DNA of 64,000 nucleotides from assembly GCA_028694915.1 (NCBI GenBank), contig JAQVJY010000002.1, positions 128,401 to 192,400 of the forward strand, given 5' to 3'. The position numbers and the translations under genes were made by a program. Shown here in pieces: positions 17,323 through 25,982 of this stretch. The DNA is from Paludibacteraceae bacterium (GTDB lineage Bacteria; Bacteroidota; Bacteroidia; Bacteroidales; Paludibacteraceae). How positions within the stretch are numbered: the stretch's first letter is position 1; each line of letters opens with the position of its first letter. The notes below the pieces were generated by a model. That model ran no database searches and was not told the DNA's origin. It saw only the letters and a program-made list of their open reading frames with translations.

Positions 17323-18246
17323 TTACCACACTACCACTTTTTCTTGTGCGGCACCAACTTTTACAAGGTAAACGCCTTGTGGCAAAGCTATGTGGCTTGT
17401 GCCTGCTGTGTGCATGTTTTCGTACACTTTGCCGCCTGTAAGCGTGTACACCGCCACGGGAGTTGATGCGTCTGATGTAAGCAATACACTACCTTTACCG
17501 CTATAGAGCGCTACACTAGGTTCTAAAACCGCATGAACCGCAGTGGGTGTAACAGCTTGAATAGTGCCGAAATTTTTCCATGTCGAAGCCCCCTGATAAG
17601 CACTTACACTGCCGGACGGAACTGATAAAGTAGCAGTAGCTATAGATGTAGATGTAGTACCTCCAAATGTTCCATTTACTTCTGGAGGAGTTACAGCAAG
17701 GCAGGTTACATCTATGAGCAGCGGACAGTCAACAAACACATAATTCATTTTAATCATTCCCGTACCTATCTTTACGGTTTGTAAGTTAGAACAGTCATTA
17801 AAAGTATACAAACCAATAAATTTCACACCATTGCCAAGCTCTACCGAAGTTAAAGCTGTGCACCCATAAAAAGCAAACGCTTCAATGGTATCGACAGAAT
17901 TTGGAATGAGCATGCTCGTAATTCCTGTATCCCTTAATGCATGTGATCCAATTTTTTTTACTGTTTCAGGCAGTGTTACTGAAGTTAGTGAAGGTTTATT
18001 CTTCAATCCATAATTAGCAAGTTCAGTAACAGTATAGGTAGTAGCACCATTCATAACTGTAGCCGGAATGTTAGCTGTTGTTCCAACAAAACTGACACTT
18101 TCGCCCACAGCTACTTCATTTGGATCTTCAGATAAAATTACATACTCAATACCGTCTACGGTAAACTTGTCGCCCACGGCAGCCTTGAGTATACCAGTTG
18201 CTAAAAAAGCAACTACTAAAAATGTAAACATGTGTTTCATAGTCAT
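17323..18246 (-). CDS. Secreted BspA-type leucine-rich-repeat protein with T9SS C-terminal signal
   Basis: 307-residue exported protein. A signal peptide (hydrophobic FTFLVVAFLATGILKA) is followed by about four BspA-like LRR units, e.g. SLTSVTLPETVKKIGSHALR and ALTSVELGNGVKFIGLYTF, of the kind found in surface proteins of Bacteroidetes. The C terminus AVYTLTGGKVYENMHTA ... LPQGVYLVKVG ... EKVVVW is a typical type A T9SS sorting domain, needed for export and anchoring through the system to which PorQ belongs. Start could be residue 1 or the Met at residue 3. Ligand and role are unknown; adhesion is the usual inference for this class. Confidence 0.85.
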   Translation of the reverse strand: MTMKHMFTFLVVAFLATGILKAAVGDKFTVDGIEYVILSEDPNEVAVGESVSFVGTTANIPATVMNGATTYTVTELANYGLKNKPSLTSVTLPETVKKIGSHALRDTGITSMLIPNSVDTIEAFAFYGCTALTSVELGNGVKFIGLYTFNDCSNLQTVKIGTGMIKMNYVFVDCPLLIDVTCLAVTPPEVNGTFGGTTSTSIATATLSVPSGSVSAYQGASTWKNFGTIQAVTPTAVHAVLEPSVALYSGKGSVLLTSDASTPVAVYTLTGGKVYENMHTAGTSHIALPQGVYLVKVGAAQEKVVVW

Positions 18247-18345
18247 AAAAGCTTTTTGTTAATAATTTGTTCTTTAATATAAAATGTAAATATAGGTATT
18301 TTTTTTCATATTCTGGTGACATTAAACAAAATAAATAGAGGTGGA

Positions 18346-18377
18346 TTTGCTCATTTTAGAGTAAATGACTATTTTTG
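18346..18377 (+). promoter_or_regulatory. Promoter of tRNA-Pro(GGG)
   Basis: Textbook Bacteroidetes promoter: TTTG (18346-18349), 20-base spacer, TATTTTTG (18370-18377), 16 bases before the tRNA. Confidence 0.8.
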
Positions 18378-18393
18378 CACACAGATTTAAGTA

Positions 18394-18472
18394 CGGGATG
18401 TAGCTCAGTCCGGTTTAGAGTACTCGTCTGGGGGGCGAGTGGTCGCTGGTTCGAATCCAGTCATCCCGACCA
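18394..18472 (+). tRNA. tRNA-Pro(GGG)
   Basis: Cloverleaf folds with acceptor CGGGATG/CATCCCG, anticodon loop CTGGGGG (anticodon GGG) on stem CTCGT/GCGAG, T loop TTCGAAT, and encoded CCA. It has its own promoter. Confidence 0.95.
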
Positions 18473-18523
18473 ACACACAAAGCGAAATCGATACTAGATT
18501 TCGTTTTTTATTTACAAACACTT

Positions 18524-19036
18524 ATGCGAAAATTAACAAATCCATGGGAAAGTCTCTCTGGTTATAACTGCTTTGGCTGTGCACCACACAATGGTGCAGG
18601 CGTAAAAATGGAGTTTTATGAAGACGGAGATGAAATAGTAAGTGTATGGCAACCAAAATCGCAATTTCAAGGTTGGCTGAATACGTTACATGGTGGCATT
18701 CAATCCGTTTTACTCGATGAAATTTGTGCTTGGGTTGTATTGTGCAAACTTCAAACTACGGGTGTTACCTCCAAAATGGAAACACGTTTCCGAAAAGCGG
18801 TATCCACTACCGATACTTATGTGGTATTACGAGCGTCAATAGAAGAACAGAAACGCAATATTATCACCATAAAAGGAACTCTTTACAATGAGCAAGGCGA
18901 GCTTTGTACCGAAGCCGTGTGTACTTATTTTACGTTCTCAAAGGAAAAAGCAGAAGAGATGAATTTTAAAACATGCGTAACTAAAGGCGAAGATAAAACG
19001 TTGGACGAGATTATTCAAACGTTAGACCGTTCATAA
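18524..19036 (+). CDS. PaaI-family hotdog thioesterase
   Basis: 170-residue hotdog-fold protein. The catalytic-region block NTLHGGIQSVLLDEICAW near residues 50-67 (HGG ... DE) matches PaaI/YbgC-like acyl-CoA thioesterases; a C-terminal strand QGELCTEAVCTYFTFS fits the fold's last beta-strands. An N-terminal Cys pair (NCFGCAPHN) is typical of a subgroup found widely in bacteria. It likely hydrolyses a small or medium acyl-CoA in the cytoplasm; substrate unknown. It sits exactly between two proline tRNA genes and may be carried on the same transcript as both. Confidence 0.85.
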   Translation: MRKLTNPWESLSGYNCFGCAPHNGAGVKMEFYEDGDEIVSVWQPKSQFQGWLNTLHGGIQSVLLDEICAWVVLCKLQTTGVTSKMETRFRKAVSTTDTYVVLRASIEEQKRNIITIKGTLYNEQGELCTEAVCTYFTFSKEKAEEMNFKTCVTKGEDKTLDEIIQTLDRS

Positions 19037-19054
19037 TTTAAACTAGTTCCAAAA

Positions 19055-19127
19055 CGGAGTTTAGCGCAGTTGGTAGCGCGCTACGTTCGGGACGTAGAGG
19101 TCGGGCGTTCGAATCGCCTAACTCCGA
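19055..19127 (+). tRNA. tRNA-Pro(CGG)
   Basis: Acceptor CGGAGTT/AACTCCG, anticodon stem CTACG/CGTAG with loop TTCGGGA (anticodon CGG), T loop TTCGAAT. The CCA end is not encoded (ACAA follows). No separate promoter is visible, so it is probably transcribed with the thioesterase gene 18 bases upstream. Confidence 0.94.
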
Positions 19128-19130
19128 CAA

Positions 19131-19168
19131 AAAAAAGGAGATAATCTATTGGTGATTACCTCCTTTTT
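19131..19168. terminator. Bidirectional terminator between tRNA-Pro and rprY
   Basis: AAAAAGGAGATAATC / GATTACCTCCTTTTT (one mismatch), short loop, T tract; lies between the tRNA and the convergent rprY. Confidence 0.85.
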
Positions 19169-19187
19169 GTATCAAATGCGAAAACTA

Positions 19188-19880
19188 TTAGTTCTCTGGT
19201 ACGATTAGTTTATAACCCTTACCATGAATATTGATGATTTCTACTTCCTTGTCATCTTTCAACAATTTACGTAACTTAGTGATATACACGTCCATACTAC
19301 GAGCGTTAAAGTAGTTATCTTCCACCCAAATAGTTTTCAGTGCATAATTACGTTCCAAAATGTTATTGACATTTTGAGCTAACATATTCAATAATTCTGA
19401 TTCTTTGGTGGTTAGTTTTGTGTGTCTATCACCAATTGAAAGCAATTGTTTTTGTGTATCAAACGTAAATTTACCTAACTTATATTCATTGCCATTTTTG
19501 TTCTTTTTACCGGTTAAACGGCGCAAAATAGCTTCGATACGGAACAATAATTCTTCCATACTGAATGGTTTTGTAATATAATCGTCAGCACCTATTTTGA
19601 AACCTTCTAGCACGTCTTCTTTCAACGATTTAGCAGTCAAAAATACGATAGGCACAACGCCATTGATTTTACGAATATCTTGTGCTAATGTGAAGCCATC
19701 TTTTTTAGGCATCATCACATCAAGAATACACAAGTCGTATTTACCATTTACAAACGATTTGTAGCCAGCTTCGCCATCAGGCAAAAGGTCAACGTCGAAG
19801 CCTTTAGCTTGAAGATACTCTCTGAGCAACATGCCCAAATTTTCATCATCTTCACATAATAAGATTTTTACCTTTTCCAT
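19188..19880 (-). CDS. rprY: OmpR-family response regulator RprY
   Basis: 230-residue response regulator. Receiver domain: acidic pocket D11/D12, phosphoacceptor D54 in CILDVMMPKKDGFTL, T82 and K104 (ITKPFS). C-terminal winged-helix DNA-binding domain with TKESELLNMLAQNVN and SMDVYITKLRKLLKDD. The receiver sequence is very like RprY of Bacteroides/Porphyromonas, which with RprX regulates stress and envelope functions. It is 10 bases downstream of the kinase gene and read from the same transcript. Orthology rests on similarity and pairing, so the name is likely but unproven. Confidence 0.9.
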   Translation of the reverse strand: MEKVKILLCEDDENLGMLLREYLQAKGFDVDLLPDGEAGYKSFVNGKYDLCILDVMMPKKDGFTLAQDIRKINGVVPIVFLTAKSLKEDVLEGFKIGADDYITKPFSMEELLFRIEAILRRLTGKKNKNGNEYKLGKFTFDTQKQLLSIGDRHTKLTTKESELLNMLAQNVNNILERNYALKTIWVEDNYFNARSMDVYITKLRKLLKDDKEVEIINIHGKGYKLIVPEN

Positions 19881-19890
19881 AATTAATAAT

Positions 19891-21381
19891 TTAAACAGTT
19901 AATATTTCAATAATAAATTTTGTTCCAATACCATATTCACTTTCTACCTTGATGGTGCCTTTATGTAACTTGATAATTTTTGATACATAAGCTAAACCCA
20001 AACCAAATCCCTTCACATTGTGCACATTACCAGTTGGTACGCGGTAAAATTGATCAAAGATTCGTTTCATATTTTCTCGTTTTATACCGATACCATTGTC
20101 CTCAATACTAATGAAAAGTTTGTCCTTGTCATTCCAAGTGGAAACGGTTAAAATCAATGTCTCTTTGCGATATTTGAGAGCGTTATCCATTAAATTGTAA
20201 ATAACGTTTGTAAAGTGCATCTCGTCCACCATCGCCGAAGCATTTTGAGCGTTTAGTTGGGAAATAATTTTACCATTGGTATTATTCACTTTCAACGAGA
20301 AATTGCCAATAACTGTTTCCAATAACTCGTGCATGTCCAATTCTTGAAAATTCATAGTTGCTCTACCACGTTCAAATACAGACATTTGAAGCACCTTATC
20401 TACCAAAAAACTCAATCGTTTTGTTTCATCAATAATCACATGCGAAATGTGAGCTAAAATTTTAGGATTCGTATTTACAGAGTTGTCACTCAACATTTGA
20501 GCAGCTAAAGAAACCGATGAAATCGGTGTTTTTAACTCGTGCGTCATATTATTGACAAAATCATTTTTGACACTCGTTAAACGCTTTTGACGCAAGAGGT
20601 ACAAAATAGTCAACATAAATGTAAAAAACATCAACATCGTCAGAATAATTGATGGTAGTAATAATTTCAAAGAATGTACAATGTATTCTGAACGCGTTGG
20701 GAAAAAGACGTTTAAAAAGTAAATTTTATCAGAATTTTCATTGGGAAAAAATTGTTGACGATAAAAATCTTTAGTAACGACCATTTTATCATCGTGACAT
20801 GAAAATATGATTTTCCCATTTTTATCCGTCACCACATAATGGAAAGGCAACTCTACCCCATTATTGTAAAATTCTTTGCTCAAAAGCTCATCAAGTAATA
20901 CAAAATCAACACGTTTTTCGATAGGCTTGGTAGAGGCATCATTCATCAATCTGGCAGTTACCTCATCAAATAACGCTTTAGAGCGTAAAAAACGTTCTCT
21001 ATATTGTTGGTTTTGTGATTCACTCGCTTTTGAAATAGAGGTGTTTTTACCACCCAACGATTTTATCTGAACCGACTCATCAGGCATAGTCAGTTGATCT
21101 ACGGTGTAGGAATGCTTAAATAATAGCTCGTCACTATTTAACAACTCTTTAGCCCGTTGGGCATCATCCGATTTGCCATTAATAAACGTTTCCAAATAGT
21201 CACGCACCTCCATTTCGTCAATGGTTTTGATGACTTGATACAAACTACGTTTAACATTATCATCAAAACGTGCACTAAAAATGGATGCCGACTGATTCAC
21301 ATAACGCACCTGCAAAAGCAGTAATCCTGCGAAGGAAAAGGCCATCAAAAGAATCAATATCCAAATATAACTTTTGCGCAT
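19891..21381 (-). CDS. rprX: Sensor histidine kinase RprX
   Basis: 496-residue membrane histidine kinase. TM1 near residues 6-24, a periplasmic sensor region of about 210 residues, TM2 near 240-262, then the dimerisation H-box FVNNMTHELKTPISSVSLAA with phosphoacceptor H281, N-box NLMDNALKYRK, and G-boxes (DNGIGIKREN, GFGLGLAYVSK). It autophosphorylates and passes phosphate to RprY. No HAMP domain is obvious between TM2 and the H-box. A -7 box lies just upstream. Confidence 0.9.
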   Translation of the reverse strand: MRKSYIWILILLMAFSFAGLLLLQVRYVNQSASIFSARFDDNVKRSLYQVIKTIDEMEVRDYLETFINGKSDDAQRAKELLNSDELLFKHSYTVDQLTMPDESVQIKSLGGKNTSISKASESQNQQYRERFLRSKALFDEVTARLMNDASTKPIEKRVDFVLLDELLSKEFYNNGVELPFHYVVTDKNGKIIFSCHDDKMVVTKDFYRQQFFPNENSDKIYFLNVFFPTRSEYIVHSLKLLLPSIILTMLMFFTFMLTILYLLRQKRLTSVKNDFVNNMTHELKTPISSVSLAAQMLSDNSVNTNPKILAHISHVIIDETKRLSFLVDKVLQMSVFERGRATMNFQELDMHELLETVIGNFSLKVNNTNGKIISQLNAQNASAMVDEMHFTNVIYNLMDNALKYRKETLILTVSTWNDKDKLFISIEDNGIGIKRENMKRIFDQFYRVPTGNVHNVKGFGLGLAYVSKIIKLHKGTIKVESEYGIGTKFIIEILTV

Positions 21382-21398
21382 AACGATAATTTTGGAAG

Positions 21399-21406
21399 CA
21401 AAGATA
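21399..21406 (-). promoter_or_regulatory. Putative -7 box of rprXY
   Basis: Minus-strand TATCTTTG, perfect TAnnTTTG match, 17 bases before the rprX ATG; would leave a very short leader. No clear -33. Confidence 0.4.
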
Positions 21407-21538
21407 ATATAATAATTATTACACTAATTCTAATTTTATAGAAATTTAACGTAAAAAATTGATTAATATTTTACTTTTTAACAAAAAAACGGCTTAATTT
21501 TAAGCATAAATTAATTAATTAACAAAATTGAGATGCAT

Positions 21539-22498
21539 TCAGAGGGATTTTTTAACAAAAAAAGAGCCTGAAAGCATAGGAAGACAATAATTGATACACC
21601 ACAACATAATACTAGCCAAAGCCATACCAGCATCATTGGTGGAAAAAGCAGAAAGAATAAAAATGGCGTACGATCCACGCACCATAGCTTCAGAGAAAGC
21701 AAACGATGGTGTATAGGTAACTAAAAGATAAATAGTAGGAATAGAAAAGAGTGCTTGCCAAGGTGTCAATGTTACATTCATAAATAACAACATGGCATAA
21801 AACTGCGATGAATACACAAAATAACGAAGCGCCGAAAAAGAAAAAATCAGCCACGCGTCACGAAACGACAAATGCGCAAGGCCTTCGCCTAAACGATTTA
21901 ACCACTGCCATTTAGATTTAGCTAAACGCCCACAAAACCACTGATAATGACTAAATAACAAGGCGCAACTTATTACAAATAACAAAACAAGTAACAAAGA
22001 AACAACCCAATTTATCGTTGAAACCGAAGAAAGCAAAGATGATACGTTACTTGAAATATATAAGAAAGTAGTGATAAGACCGAATAATGTAATAACCAGC
22101 ATCTGCACGGCACTGCCTACAAAACCCAATGCAACAGCAGGAATCATATTCTTTTTATTCAACATAAGCGCACGAGCCGGAAATTCGCCAATACGATTAG
22201 GCGTGAAAAAAGCGCCCGTTTGACCAACCAACACCGATCGAAAAGCTAAACCCAGCGAAATAGGTTGAAGTCCTGCTACCAATCTTTGCCACTTCAAAGC
22301 CTCAAAAAAGAGATTGAATGGCAGCAAAAGAAATACAAAAAAAAGAAACAGATAATCGTGAAAAGAAACAGAAGAAAAATGTTCTAACAAAGACCCATAA
22401 CCATCAAATGTAACAAGTTTATAACCCAAAAATAGATAGGCTAACAAAAAAATCAGCCATTTACTATATTTGAAAAGATAATCTTGTGCACTGGTCAT
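21539..22498 (-). CDS. Lysylphosphatidylglycerol-synthase-TM-like membrane protein (flippase-like, UPF0104)
   Basis: 319-residue protein with about eight hydrophobic helices. FFEALKWQRLVAGLQPISL near residue 64 and GQTGAFFTPNRIGEFPARA near 92 match the conserved W and PxRxGE motifs of the UPF0104/flippase-like family, whose members translocate or modify membrane lipids or glycans. Its ATG abuts the stop codon of the GtrA-like gene (TAA then ATG with no gap), so the two are translationally coupled and may act together in moving a lipid-linked sugar. Function is inferred from the family only. Confidence 0.78.
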   Translation of the reverse strand: MTSAQDYLFKYSKWLIFLLAYLFLGYKLVTFDGYGSLLEHFSSVSFHDYLFLFFVFLLLPFNLFFEALKWQRLVAGLQPISLGLAFRSVLVGQTGAFFTPNRIGEFPARALMLNKKNMIPAVALGFVGSAVQMLVITLFGLITTFLYISSNVSSLLSSVSTINWVVSLLLVLLFVISCALLFSHYQWFCGRLAKSKWQWLNRLGEGLAHLSFRDAWLIFSFSALRYFVYSSQFYAMLLFMNVTLTPWQALFSIPTIYLLVTYTPSFAFSEAMVRGSYAIFILSAFSTNDAGMALASIMLWCINYCLPMLSGSFFVKKSL

Positions 22499-22987
22499 TT
22501 ACTTTTTAAATGAAAAATGTTTTTGTGAAAAATAACTGAACACCGTAGCAATAATGGTTGTTAATATATTGGCAAGCTCAGCACGAATACCGAAGGACTC
22601 AACAAACAATTTCAAACACACATAATTGATGATAACGCAAGCGCCAACCACTAAAAAATACCGAAACAACTGAATACGCCCACGTAAAGCAGAACCCGAA
22701 AAACTGATATGCCGATTGAGCCAAAAGCCTGTCAATAAAGTGATGGGAAATTTAAAAATAAAGGCCGCAATGTGAGGGGTAAAAGCAATAAAGCCAAGAT
22801 CAACAATTTCTTGCTGGAACACATAATTGTAAAATACAAAATATAAAATCCAGTCGAACACCATATTGGCTCCACCAGAAAAGCCATAACGGAAGAAAGT
22901 AGGAGGAATAATTTTTCGAAAAGGTTTGTAAAAGAATGCTATAACATTCAAAATAGCCTTTTCTGCGACACGTTCTATATTAGTCAT
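22499..22987 (-). CDS. GtrA-family membrane protein
   Basis: 162-residue protein with four predicted transmembrane helices and the GtrA pattern: FFRYGFSGGANMVFDWILYF at the N terminus and a short C-terminal FSYFSQKHFSFKK, where the aromatic (W/Y)xFxxxxxF end is typical. GtrA-like proteins are small polytopic proteins thought to help translocate undecaprenyl-linked sugars. It is divergent from rsmA and directly abuts the flippase-like gene. Confidence 0.85.
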   Translation of the reverse strand: MTNIERVAEKAILNVIAFFYKPFRKIIPPTFFRYGFSGGANMVFDWILYFVFYNYVFQQEIVDLGFIAFTPHIAAFIFKFPITLLTGFWLNRHISFSGSALRGRIQLFRYFLVVGACVIINYVCLKLFVESFGIRAELANILTTIIATVFSYFSQKHFSFKK

Positions 22988-23032
22988 AAGCGTAACGAAT
23001 AAGACTCAAATACCGAGAAAAAAAGAAATAAG

Positions 23033-23064
23033 TTTGGTAGAGTAAAATGAAATAACTACTTTTG
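23033..23064 (+). promoter_or_regulatory. Promoter of rsmA
   Basis: TTTG (23033-23036), 20-base spacer, TACTTTTG (23057-23064): canonical. A start near 23071 gives a leader of about 84 bases, which supports the ATG at 23155 over earlier in-frame codons. Confidence 0.75.
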
Positions 23065-23154
23065 CAACACCTGAAAAAAGACCTTGACAAAGGTAATTAT
23101 TTTTTCGTTTATTCTAATGTAAATTCACAAAAATGCCTGACGACCCTTTACTAC

Positions 23155-23931
23155 ATGACATTAGTAAGAGCAAAAAAGCACTTGGGACAACACTTCCTCA
23201 AAGATTTGTCGATTGCCCAACGTATAGCCGACAGTTTGCCGGAGGGTTGTGTTTTACCCGTTCTTGAAATAGGGCCAGGCATGGGAGTATTAAGTCAATT
23301 CTTACTCCAAAATCACCAAATTACATTCAAAGCTGTAGAAATTGACCGTGAATCGGTTGATTATTTGCATGTGAAATTCCCTGAAATGGAAGTCATTCAA
23401 GGTGATTTCTTAAAAATGGACTTAGCTCCTTTATTTGATGGAAAACCATTTGCCATTATTGGCAATTTCCCTTATAATATTTCGAGTCAAATTTTTTTCC
23501 GCGTACTCGAAAATCGCGATCGCATTCCCTACGTGGTAGGTATGATTCAAAAAGAAGTGGCCGAACGCATTGCGGCGCCACACGGCAATAAAACATACGG
23601 CATAACCAGCGTTTTATTACAGGCCTTCTACTCTATCGATTATTTATTTACGGTACACGAACATGTATTTGACCCTCCGCCCAAGGTCAAATCGGCTGTT
23701 ATTAGCCTCACTCGCAATGCAACCAAGCAGCTCGAATGCGACGAAAAATTGTTTGTTCAAGTGGTGAAAACAGCCTTTAATCAACGACGAAAAACGCTCC
23801 GAAACTCTTTGAAACCTCTACTGCAAGGGGTAAGTTGTTCGGAGCCAATATTCGAAAAACGCCCAGAGCAATTAAGTGTTGCCGATTTTGTGGCGTTAAC
23901 CAACATGGTAGCGTTAAAATTGAATCATTAA
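23155..23931 (+). CDS. rsmA: 16S rRNA (adenine1518/1519-N6) dimethyltransferase
   Basis: 258-residue RsmA/KsgA, which dimethylates two adenosines of the 3' hairpin of 16S rRNA. Starts MTLVRAKKHLGQHFLKD, the family signature; SAM-binding VLEIGPGMGVLSQFLL, the catalytic NFPYNIS near residue 105, and the C-terminal VVKTAFNQRRKTLRNSL block are all present. An upstream in-frame codon at 23062 would place the start inside the -7 box, so 23155 is used. It is followed 70 bases later by corA on the same strand. Confidence 0.95.
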   Translation: MTLVRAKKHLGQHFLKDLSIAQRIADSLPEGCVLPVLEIGPGMGVLSQFLLQNHQITFKAVEIDRESVDYLHVKFPEMEVIQGDFLKMDLAPLFDGKPFAIIGNFPYNISSQIFFRVLENRDRIPYVVGMIQKEVAERIAAPHGNKTYGITSVLLQAFYSIDYLFTVHEHVFDPPPKVKSAVISLTRNATKQLECDEKLFVQVVKTAFNQRRKTLRNSLKPLLQGVSCSEPIFEKRPEQLSVADFVALTNMVALKLNH

Positions 23932-24001
23932 CCAGATTCGAATTTCACAAAGTGATCAACGAAGTTGACTTTCAGATATTCGAATCGTTAACTCAAAGCT
24001 T

Positions 24002-24949
24002 ATGTCAGAAATTCGTCTATTTTATCGGGAAAATAACCGACTAAAAATATCAAAAAATATTGATCTACTCAAAGAAATTCCACTCGAAAACTTTGTTTGG
24101 ATTGACCTAAATGACGTTCCAGAAGACGCTGAAACCGAACTCGAACAATTTCTTAAAATCTATATCCAAGAGGAAGAAGAGATGGAAGAAATTGAGATTA
24201 GTTCGCGCTATATGGAAACAGAGGACACCTTGGTCGCAAACTCACGCTTCTTACTCGACAACTTCGAAGAAGAACCTATTTCATTCATCGTTAAAAATCA
24301 CATTTTAGTATCCGTACGTAGTCAAGAATTACGTTCATTCAACGAAACGGTGAAAAAAATGTTTGCTAACCCACGAAATTACCCCAATGGATTCTACATT
24401 CTAGTGGCCTTATTGGAAACTCGAGTGGAATACGATGCTGATATGATTGAGGAATTAGCCAAAGAAATTACACAATTAAGTAATCGTTTGAAAACGGACG
24501 ACGATGTTTCTGATGACATCTTAATAGCAATCAAGGAATTACAAGAAAAAACGATGTTAATTCGTGAAAACATCATCGACAAACAACGTGTTTGCTCGAA
24601 CATGTTAAAAAGTGAATTATTTCCTAATGAAGCGAAAACTAAATTAGCTATCATTATCAAGGACATTAACTCATTATTCGAACATACGCGTTTCAGCTTC
24701 GATCGTTTAGAATATTTACAAGATACCTTTCTTGGTTTGGTTAATATTCAACAAAATAAAATTATCAAAATTTTCACCATTGTATCGGTAATTTTCCTGC
24801 CACCTACACTCATCGCTAGTATGTATGGCATGAACTTCGATGTGATGCCAGAATTGCACTGGAAATATGGCTATCTATGGGCATTAGCACTAATGGTTTT
24901 ATTTGTAGTAGGCATTTTGTGGTTCTTCAAGCGCCGAAAATGGTTATAA
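24002..24949 (+). CDS. corA: CorA-type magnesium/cobalt transporter
   Basis: 315-residue CorA-family channel. Large N-terminal cytoplasmic domain rich in acid residues and helices, followed by two C-terminal transmembrane helices; the diagnostic selectivity motif is seen as MYGMNFDVMPEL near residues 275-286, and the C terminus is basic (FFKRRKWL). Assembles as a pentamer in the inner membrane and imports Mg2+. It ends at a strong hairpin terminator shared with the convergent tRNA-Glu. Selectivity among Mg, Co and Zn cannot be told. Confidence 0.93.
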   Translation: MSEIRLFYRENNRLKISKNIDLLKEIPLENFVWIDLNDVPEDAETELEQFLKIYIQEEEEMEEIEISSRYMETEDTLVANSRFLLDNFEEEPISFIVKNHILVSVRSQELRSFNETVKKMFANPRNYPNGFYILVALLETRVEYDADMIEELAKEITQLSNRLKTDDDVSDDILIAIKELQEKTMLIRENIIDKQRVCSNMLKSELFPNEAKTKLAIIIKDINSLFEHTRFSFDRLEYLQDTFLGLVNIQQNKIIKIFTIVSVIFLPPTLIASMYGMNFDVMPELHWKYGYLWALALMVLFVVGILWFFKRRKWL

Positions 24950-24957
24950 TAAGTCAA

Positions 24958-24993
24958 TAAAAATGGCGAGTGTTTTTACACTCGCCATTTTTA
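24958..24993. terminator. Bidirectional terminator between corA and tRNA-Glu
   Basis: AAAAATGGCGAGTG / CACTCGCCATTTTT with a 6-base loop. Confidence 0.88.
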
Positions 24994-24996
24994 TTG

Positions 24997-25069
24997 TAGC
25001 GGATCCGGGAATCGAACCCGAGTTTCAGCCGTGAGAGGGCCGCGTCCTAGGCCACTAGACTAAACCGCC
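24997..25069 (-). tRNA. tRNA-Glu(CTC)
   Basis: Minus-strand cloverleaf: anticodon loop CTCTCAC (anticodon CTC) on stem CGGCC/GGCTG, D arm GTCT...AGGAC, T arm TCGGG-TTCGATT-CCCGG. The acceptor GGCGGTT/ATCCGCT has a G-U at 1:72 and a U-U at 6:67. No CCA encoded. Confidence 0.92.
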
Positions 25070-25083
25070 ATCACATGACACCG

Positions 25084-25115
25084 CAAAATTAGAAATTAAT
25101 TTTGTATAAGACAAT
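25084..25115 (-). promoter_or_regulatory. Promoter of tRNA-Glu
   Basis: Minus-strand -7 TAATTTTG (25091-25084) with ATTG at 25115-25112 in the -33 position, 20-base spacer; 15 bases before the tRNA. Confidence 0.6.
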
Positions 25116-25124
25116 AAAAAAATG

Positions 25125-25973
25125 TTATTCTTTTATACGATTCAATCGGTAAAAAAGTAAACAAACCAAAGTTAGGCTCAAAAATCCTAGCCACCAAGTA
25201 TTTTGTGTACCCAACGCATCCATATCAAAGGTTAAATAACCATTAAAGGTTAAAAAGAAAAGAAGTACAGCTAATGCATTATTTACAAAATGAGCTACAA
25301 TAGAAGCCCATATTGACCCCGAAAACAGAAAAAGGTAACCGAGAGCAGCACCAAGACAAAAGCGCGGTAAAAAGCCGTAAAACTGCAAATGAATAGCACT
25401 AAATATAAAAGCTGTAATCCACACAGCCAAGTGACGATTGAGTTTTTCGCCTAAAACAGTCTGCAAAATACCTCTAAAAAACAATTCTTCACCCAAAGCT
25501 GGGATTGCTGCCATAACTAACAAATTGAGGGCTAATGCGCTATAGGAAGATACACTTAGAAATTTTTCGGTGAGAAGCTCCGATTGATGCTCCATTTGCT
25601 GCATCCAAAGTTCCACTCCACTCATAAAGTGAGGCAACACAACCATATCATTTAATGACTTTAACCAATTTACTGCGGGCAAAGCAAGTGGCATCAATAA
25701 AATAACACCTAACCACATCAAGGATGAACGAATCGATGTAAATTTCAAATAAGAAACACCTTGACCCACAAAGTGTGCCAATAAAAAAGCGGGTAAAACA
25801 AAGGTAAAAACAGTCTGAACAAGTTGTAGCCATTTCATGACTACGATGTTATTAATATAATTTGCACACAGAAGAATAGCAACGGAGCTAAGAAATAACC
25901 CAGCGAAAGCAACCACAAAAATTAAAACTAATTTTGTAATTAAAGGCGATTTTATGTAACGAGCGGTAATCAT
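25125..25973 (-). CDS. CPBP-family intramembrane metalloprotease
   Basis: 282-residue polytopic membrane protein (about eight helices). The CPBP/Abi signature motifs are present: GEELFFRGILQTVLG (EExxxR) near residue 160, FSAIHLQFYGFLPRF (FxxxH) near 191, and the Asn/His block SIWASIVAHFVNNALA near 221. Such proteins are CAAX-processing-like intramembrane proteases; in bacteria most have unknown substrates, some give bacteriocin self-immunity. The start is ATG at 25973, close behind a -7 box embedded in a hairpin. Confidence 0.87.
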   Translation of the reverse strand: MITARYIKSPLITKLVLIFVVAFAGLFLSSVAILLCANYINNIVVMKWLQLVQTVFTFVLPAFLLAHFVGQGVSYLKFTSIRSSLMWLGVILLMPLALPAVNWLKSLNDMVVLPHFMSGVELWMQQMEHQSELLTEKFLSVSSYSALALNLLVMAAIPALGEELFFRGILQTVLGEKLNRHLAVWITAFIFSAIHLQFYGFLPRFCLGAALGYLFLFSGSIWASIVAHFVNNALAVLLFFLTFNGYLTFDMDALGTQNTWWLGFLSLTLVCLLFYRLNRIKE

Positions 25974-25982
25974 TTGGATATA

